A DNA stretch of 64,000 nt from Takakia lepidozioides (Eukaryota > Streptophyta > Takakiopsida > Takakiales > Takakiaceae). Positions 59,105 to 64,000 of the stretch are shown here, one piece after another. Within the stretch, counting starts at the first letter, position 1, and each line of letters opens with the position of its first letter. The DNA lies in assembly GCA_030704615.1 (NCBI GenBank), contig CM060734.1, forward strand, positions 53,832,042-53,896,041, read 5' to 3'. A model generated the notes under the pieces. The model ran no database searches. It worked only from the letters and a program-made list of their open reading frames with translations, and was not told where the DNA came from. Both the position numbers and the translations under genes were made by a program.

Positions 59105-59300
59105 TTGAGTGCATTGCAAAAACAAACAAACGACTTTGGTTCGTGTACAACATTCTCGCATCATTTGGTCGTTGGTCTCCAAACCATTCCTGCTAGAAGA
59201 ATGGTTGGTGAATCCATCACGGTGAAGTCCACCTCATCAAAGAGCTGTGAGGCATTCTCAAATCTAATGAGCATCCATGATGCTCCCGCACATACCTGGC
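59105..59300 (-). pseudogene. PPR fragment inside element B
   Basis: The minus strand reads CGSIMDAH, then GFTNH and NGLETNDQMMRE. This matches the first, diverged triplet of the PPR gene at 2.6-6.7 kb (CGSIMDAHQVF, GFTKHGCGRNALETYEQMMRE). It has stops and deletions. It lies between the methyltransferase gene and the right end of B, like captured host sequence in Pack-MULEs. Confidence 0.75.
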
Positions 59301-59626
59301 ATGTTCGCAAGGGTGGTGAGTAAGAAAAGAATTCGCAAGGTTCCGCTTTAGATCATGTCAGTGTGCACCTCCTCACGACATACCCACATAAACTTGTGAG
59401 GGCTTGGTATGTTGATAACGTCTGCATGGATGCAATGGAAACAATGGATGTAACATATCCACTCTGCATTCCCGGGAAATGGCTGATCAACCCGCGGAAA
59501 TAGGTGACACCCGCAGAAATAGGCCCTGTATGTATGTTGACGTGGCGTGAGCCTGTGCTGGGCTCACGGTTTCCTGGGCTCACAGGCTCACGGCTCTAGG
59601 CTCACGGAATAGCACCCCCCCCCATC

Positions 59627-60249
59627 AAGTGCAGCCCCAGCCAAGAAGAAACAGTGATCAGGACCACTATGGTAGGCCTGGTGGTTATAACAATGGCATG
59701 GAAGGGAGAGGTAATCCAAGAGGGAATTACCAAGGAAATTCCAGAGGCAACTATCAGGGTAATCCAAGGGGGGATTACCAGCCAAGGAATCAAGATTACA
59801 GAAATAATCCTAGAGCAGACCTAGGGCGAGGACCTAATGGGGAAGAACTGTGTTACTATTGTAATCGGGCAGGCCATCGCAAGGCAGCATGTCCATTCTG
59901 GATCAGACACCAGAATGAGATGAGAGCTCCTGTGAATGAGGGGCCAGTGGTGGCAGCTCACATGGTTAGGCCATGTATTGTACCAGAAGTAAGTACAATG
60001 TTAGTAACAACAAGCAAAGCCAAACTAATACCTCCAGTAGATGAGGAAGATGATGATAATGAAGATGGCAGTGATGTGCCTGAAGATGATGAGGCTTGGA
60101 GAGATGAGAAGGAACTGCACAAGGAAGTGGCAGATACCATAAGGGAAATGCAGAAGAATACTGATATTCCTATGGCTGATTCCTCTGATTCTGAAAGAGA
60201 AGAGGAAGTGAGTGAGGATGAAGGGAAGAAAGAAGCTGCAGACATGTAG
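59627..60249 (+). pseudogene. gypsy-1 family gag C-terminus with CCHC zinc knuckle
   Basis: Resumes gag after element B. It has Gly/Asn/Arg-rich repeats (GNYQGN, GNPRG), then the knuckle CYYCNRAGHRKAAC (CX2CX4HX4C), and an acidic Asp/Glu-rich tail ending at TAG. The knuckle binds element RNA in related gag proteins. Lacks its N-terminal half because of the insertion of B. Confidence 0.8.
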
Positions 60250-61519
60250 AGTAATGAAGGGACTTTGGCTGAAGTAATATGCCAGTCCAAAGCAGAGATT
60301 ACCATTGGACAGCTATTGGCTGTGGCACCTTATTGTAGACACAGGCTGTATCAAGCAATCAATTGAATTGCCCATGTGCCAGGGAACACAGACCTGAACA
60401 GCAAGGTGACCAGTTATAATGTGAAGCCGGACGGGTGAGAAACAGTCATGGACTTTAATGATTCTATGCCAGTAATCCAATTGAGAATTGGAAGCACAGA
60501 ACTAACTGATGTACTGATAGATAGAGGCTCTGGAGTGAATATCATGACAGACCAATTAAGGCAGAAGCTTCGTCTAAGTAACATGAAACCAGCCCCATTT
60601 ACAGTAACAATGGCAGATCAAAGAAGTGTACAGCCATTGGGATTGATAAGAGGAGTTAAGATACAGATTCAAAAGATGATCTTTATGATCACAATAATTG
60701 TGTTAAAAATGGATGAAGTCATGGAAGCTTATTCCTTATTGTTGGGACGTCCGTGGCTGAAACATGCCAGGGTATTCCATGACTGGAATTCCCAGTTACT
60801 AACTGTGCATAATGGGATGCACAAGATACAAATTACCACTAAGAAATCTAGTAGATTACCTGCTACGAGAAGACCTCAAGGGGTCAGGGAGTATGACTGG
60901 AGGGGAGGACTGGATGAGGAGCAGGAAGCTACCCTGTTCACTGCACACCCAGAGTGGGAGAAGGTTGCAGAGATGCAGCTGGAAGGCCTAAGTTGTTTAA
61001 AAGGTATCTGCTGTGGTGTAGTGACAGCAACACCAACTGAAGGTGAAATAAGCAGTTACCCACCACATTTTTATGAAGAAAGAGAAGGAGAAATGGAAAT
61101 CCTAGAGGAACCAGCCACTGTGAGTTTACAGGATGAAGTGGTGACTGGTTGGACAATCACAGCTGATGAGCAGGTGAGAGAAGTGAATGTGGGAACTGAA
61201 GAGGAACCGAGGATGGTGAAGGTAAGGGCTGATTTGGAGCCAGAATTCTTTGAGGAAGCTAAGAGTTTGTTCATCAAATACACAGATGTATTTGCTTGGA
61301 GCTACGAGGATCTAAAAGGGATACCACCTGAGATCTGTCAGCATAAGATTGAACTGGAACCAAGGTCAGTACCAATCAAATAGACAAGGTACAGAATGAA
61401 TCCCAACTATGCACAAAAGGTTGGAGAAAAGATCAAGAAGTTGGCTGAGGCTAAGTTTATATACTCGATAGAGTATACAACTTGGTTGTCACCCATTGTG
61501 ATAGTTCCCAAGAAGAATG
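60250..61519 (+). pseudogene. gypsy-1 family protease and start of reverse transcriptase
   Basis: The retropepsin site reads IDRGSGVNIM (Gly to Arg beside the catalytic Asp), with LLLGRPWLKHARVFHDWNS downstream. A spacer leads to the RT start (RYRMNPNYAQ, TWLSPIVIVPKKN). TGA codons near 60,362 and 60,436 and a TAG at 61,381 interrupt it. RT is split at 61,519 by a solo LTR and continues at 62,485. Confidence 0.8.
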
Positions 61520-62484
61520 TGTCGAGCGGCTTTTACTCACCCATCCCTTCGCTATCCGAGGTGGGAACTCCAAGATAGAAGAGTTGGATATCTCCAAGCA
61601 CTCAGCCCGCTCAGAACAATCAGTCATGACCTACAGCTAGTGCATCATGGGAGTGATTCATGTTTGTATTCCTTGTTGTCTTCATGGCAGCTAATTACCT
61701 TATTGTTTATATTCAAGCATCAGATTGCTTCAGCAAACTACCAGGTTCCAATTACTCATCCATTCATTCCACAGCTTCACTCAGATCTCTCTACACAGTG
61801 TGAGTATGAAATGTGTATCAGATTAAGATCTATCAAGTATCAGGCTGAAGCCATAGTGTCCCTAGTCTACCCTACAGTATATCTCTACAGCTTGCATGTA
61901 ATATCATCAAGTCATCATCTCCTCTTCTGTGTAATCGTCATCCCTGTGCTCCAAGATCGTGCCCCCCCCTGATGTCTAAGAAGTGATCCAAGAAGTGATC
62001 CCCTGAAATCCCCGCTCTTCGCTTTATCTACCTACAAGTTGTTCTAACCGCCTTGCTCACTAACCGTCACCCCTGAAGTAACATATTCCCTCTCCAGATG
62101 TCGTTCCCACACAGTCGTTCCCTGTCCATGTTAACCGTTCCCCCTGTACTGTGACAACTGTGCAAAATTGCGTTGGGCTGTGTGAAGCTGTGACTGGCTG
62201 TGACGGACTGTGACAACTGTGACGACTGTGACGGGCTGTGACTGGCTGTGTCAGATGTGTCGGGCTGTATCGGGCTGTGTTGGCTGTGGCGGCTGTGACT
62301 GGCTGTGTCGGGCTGTGTAAAGCTGTGGCAGGCTGTGATGGGCTGTGTCGGGCTGTGTAACCCCCCCCCCCCTAAAGCCCACTGCTGTCACCCCTAAGGC
62401 TCCTGTTGGTCTCAGTCTGTGTAAAAATTAAGGGTACCCCACAGAACCCGTAAAAGCGTTAAAGTCCCAAGCAGCCCTCTAACA
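61520..62484 (-). repeat. Solo LTR of the gypsy-1 family inserted in its own family's pol
   Basis: In the plus strand it starts TGTCGAGCGG and ends CTCTAACA, the reverse complement of the LTR. It is flanked by GAATG and TAATG, a 5-bp target duplication with one change. Removing it joins PKKN to GKLRVCVNYKKL, restoring RT. CACAGCC/GGCTGTG repeats occupy about 62,155-62,355. Confidence 0.95.
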
Positions 62485-63460
62485 TAATGGTAAACTGAGA
62501 GTTTGTGTGAACTATAAGAAGTTGAAGGCTTGCACGAAGAAAGATCCTTTCCCTTTGCCATTCACAGAAGCGGTATTGGACACTATGGCAGGCCATGAGA
62601 TGTACTCATTCATGGATGGCTTCAGTGGTTATAATCAAGTGCAAGTGGCAGAAGAAGACCAGGGAAAGACAACTTTCATCACAGACTGGGGTGCCTATGC
62701 ATACAAAGTCATGCCTTTTGGACTTTGTAATGCACCAGCAACCTTTCAGAGAGTGATAAGTGAATCTTTTCATGAATATCTGGATGATTTCATGCAGGTG
62801 TTCTTGGATGATTTCAGTGTGTACAGCTCTAAGAATGAGCACTTGCATAAATTGGAGTTATGTTTGGCCAGATGCAGGATGAGAGGTCTGGGCCTGAATC
62901 CAGAGAAGTGTACTTTCTGTGTGAACTCAGGGGTGCTTTTGGGACACATTGTGTATAAGAGGGGACTTCTTGTGGATCCCAGGAAGACAGAGGCCATTAA
63001 AGCCTCTCCACCACCAGTAAATGTTAAAAGTCTAAGGAGATTCCTTGGACAAACCAGTTATTACAGAAGATTTGTCGAAAGGTATGCACAGATAGCAGCA
63101 CCATTGAGCAAGCTTATGAAGAAAGATGCAGTGTTTGCATGGACAGCTGAATGTAAACAGACTTTTGAGGAACTTACATTGTCAGTAACAACTACACCTG
63201 TGCTGATTAATCCTCACTGGCATGTAGTATTTAATGTTCACTGTGATGCCTCAGGAGAAGCGTTGGGAGCGGTGTTAGCCCAAAATGTTACAGGAAATAT
63301 AGATTCACCGGTGTACTATGCTAGCAGGTTGATGAACAGTGCTGAAAGGAACTATAGTACAACTGAAAGAGAAGCACTGGCAATGATTTATGCAGTCAAG
63401 AAATTCAGGCATTACCTATTGGGAGAAAGTTTATGTTTTATGTGGATCACCAGGCTCTGA
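62485..63460 (+). pseudogene. gypsy-1 family reverse transcriptase and RNase H
   Basis: Continuation of RT: FSGYNQVQVAEEDQGKTTF, VMPFGLCNAPATFQRV, the active site VFLDDFSVY (FLDD form of YxDD), LGHIVYKRGLLVDPRK and FLGQTSYYRRFVERYAQIA, then RNase H (HCDASGEALGAVLAQN, STTEREALAMIYAVKKFRHY). The frame is open across this part. A one-base shift near 63,440 separates it from the rest of RNase H. Confidence 0.9.
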
Positions 63461-64000
63461 TATATCTGGTGAACAAACCTTTGATAAGTGGAAGGATAGC
63501 AAGGTGGTTAATAATCTTGCACGAGTTTGAGTTTGAAGTTGTTTACAAGCCTGGCCGTTTGCATCTTGTGGCAGATCATTTGTCACGCCTAACAACAGGA
63601 GAGCCCGCCACAGGAGTAGACGACCAATTGCCTGATGCGAGTTTATTTGCAATGGAGGTGCAAGGAAGTGTAGATGAATGGTTAGATTGGCAGTGGCCAA
63701 TCAGATACTACCTTACTCATGGTCAGTGCCCACCTAGTTATGGTAAGGAGTAGAGGAAGATAATCGCTATCAAGGCTTTACCTTATACTATGGTAGGGGG
63801 CAGAATGTATAAGCTAGGACCTGATGGAGTACTTAAACGATGCTTGCACCACCATGAAGTAAATAAAGTTTTGGAGGAAGTTCATAAAGGAGTGGCTGGA
63901 GGACATTTTGGAGAAGAGACTACCAGTAGGAAGATATTACTTGCAGGTTATTGGTGGCCTACTTTGTTCATGGATGTACACAAGTATTGTCAGAGTTGTG
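63433..64000 (+). pseudogene. gypsy-1 family RNase H end and integrase HHCC domain, runs off window
   Basis: VDHQALIYLVNKPLISGRIA and HLVADHLSRL complete RNase H. After a TAG near 63,751 the frame continues with the integrase zinc-binding segment (HHHEVNKVLEEVHKGVAGGH, YWWP, VHKYCQSC). The catalytic core and 3' LTR lie beyond the window. Confidence 0.85.

Larger units (their letters stand above)
48140..59623. mobile_element. Element B: relative of element A
   Basis: The right end reads GGCTCACGG repeats then CTCACGGAATAGCA and a C-run; its reverse complement (GCTATTCCGTGAGCC) is a variant of the element A end. The left end has TTCCGTGAAC at about 48,140. Gene order is as in A: SWIM transposase on minus, palindrome array, ParB-methyltransferase on plus. 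No target duplication was found, and gag sequence is missing at the site, so the left end may be truncated or rearranged. Confidence 0.7.

Noticed and set aside
48140-59623. Element B as a clean insertion with target duplication
   Set aside because: No direct repeat flanks it and about 0.9 kb of gag is missing at the site, so a simple insertion cannot be claimed.

Overview
The window looks like repeat-rich nuclear DNA of a land plant, probably a large-genome non-seed plant such as a fern or its relatives. This rests on a DYW-class pentatricopeptide-repeat (PPR) gene, PDF-motif exons typical of plant organellar single-stranded-DNA-binding (OSB) proteins, GT-AG introns, and several LTR retrotransposon families. 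The species itself is inferred, not shown. No tRNA, rRNA, CRISPR array or bacterial-type operon was seen.

Layout. 1-2.56 kb holds no recognisable gene. 2.56-8.05 kb (minus) is a nearly intact locus: OSB-like PDF-motif exons read in frame into a long DYW PPR protein made of nine almost identical 303-bp triplets. 8.9-10.6 kb is a decayed LINE. 11.5-12.1 kb is a minisatellite. 12.1-13.4 kb is a retrotransposon remnant with a cytosine-5 DNA methyltransferase-like segment and reverse transcriptase. 13.4-18.2 kb (minus) is the 5' part of a Ty3/gypsy element (gypsy-1) with a 955-bp LTR. 18.2-23.4 kb is a second, broken and partly inverted copy of the OSB/PPR locus.

23,487-46,137 is a large DNA transposon (element A) with 21-bp imperfect terminal inverted repeats, ATGAGCC subterminal repeats and an apparent 8-bp target duplication. 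It carries a Mutator-like transposase with a SWIM finger (minus), a 31-unit array of palindromes with 53-bp spacing, a spliced gene for a ParB-like plus N4/N6-type DNA methyltransferase fusion (plus), a second palindrome cluster, and a divergent pair of unknown paralogous genes. A second retrotransposon, whose integrase ends in a PHD finger, sits inside the methyltransferase gene (31,109-38,312) and contains a satellite and an assembly gap.

From 46.1 kb to the window end is another copy of the gypsy-1 family. It is interrupted first by element B (about 48.14-59.62 kb), a diverged relative of A, and then by a solo LTR of its own family (61,520-62,484). B carries the same two main genes and a quite different palindrome array of 13 units, mostly 116 bp apart.

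The main discovery candidate is the A/B transposon family: MULE-like transposase, bacteriophage-like ParB-methyltransferase fusion, and an element-specific, helically phased palindrome array. This resembles in logic the sequence-specific anti-silencing systems of Arabidopsis VANDAL MULEs, or a parS/ParB-like self-recognition system. Both copies carry stop codons or frameshifts, so activity in this window is doubtful.
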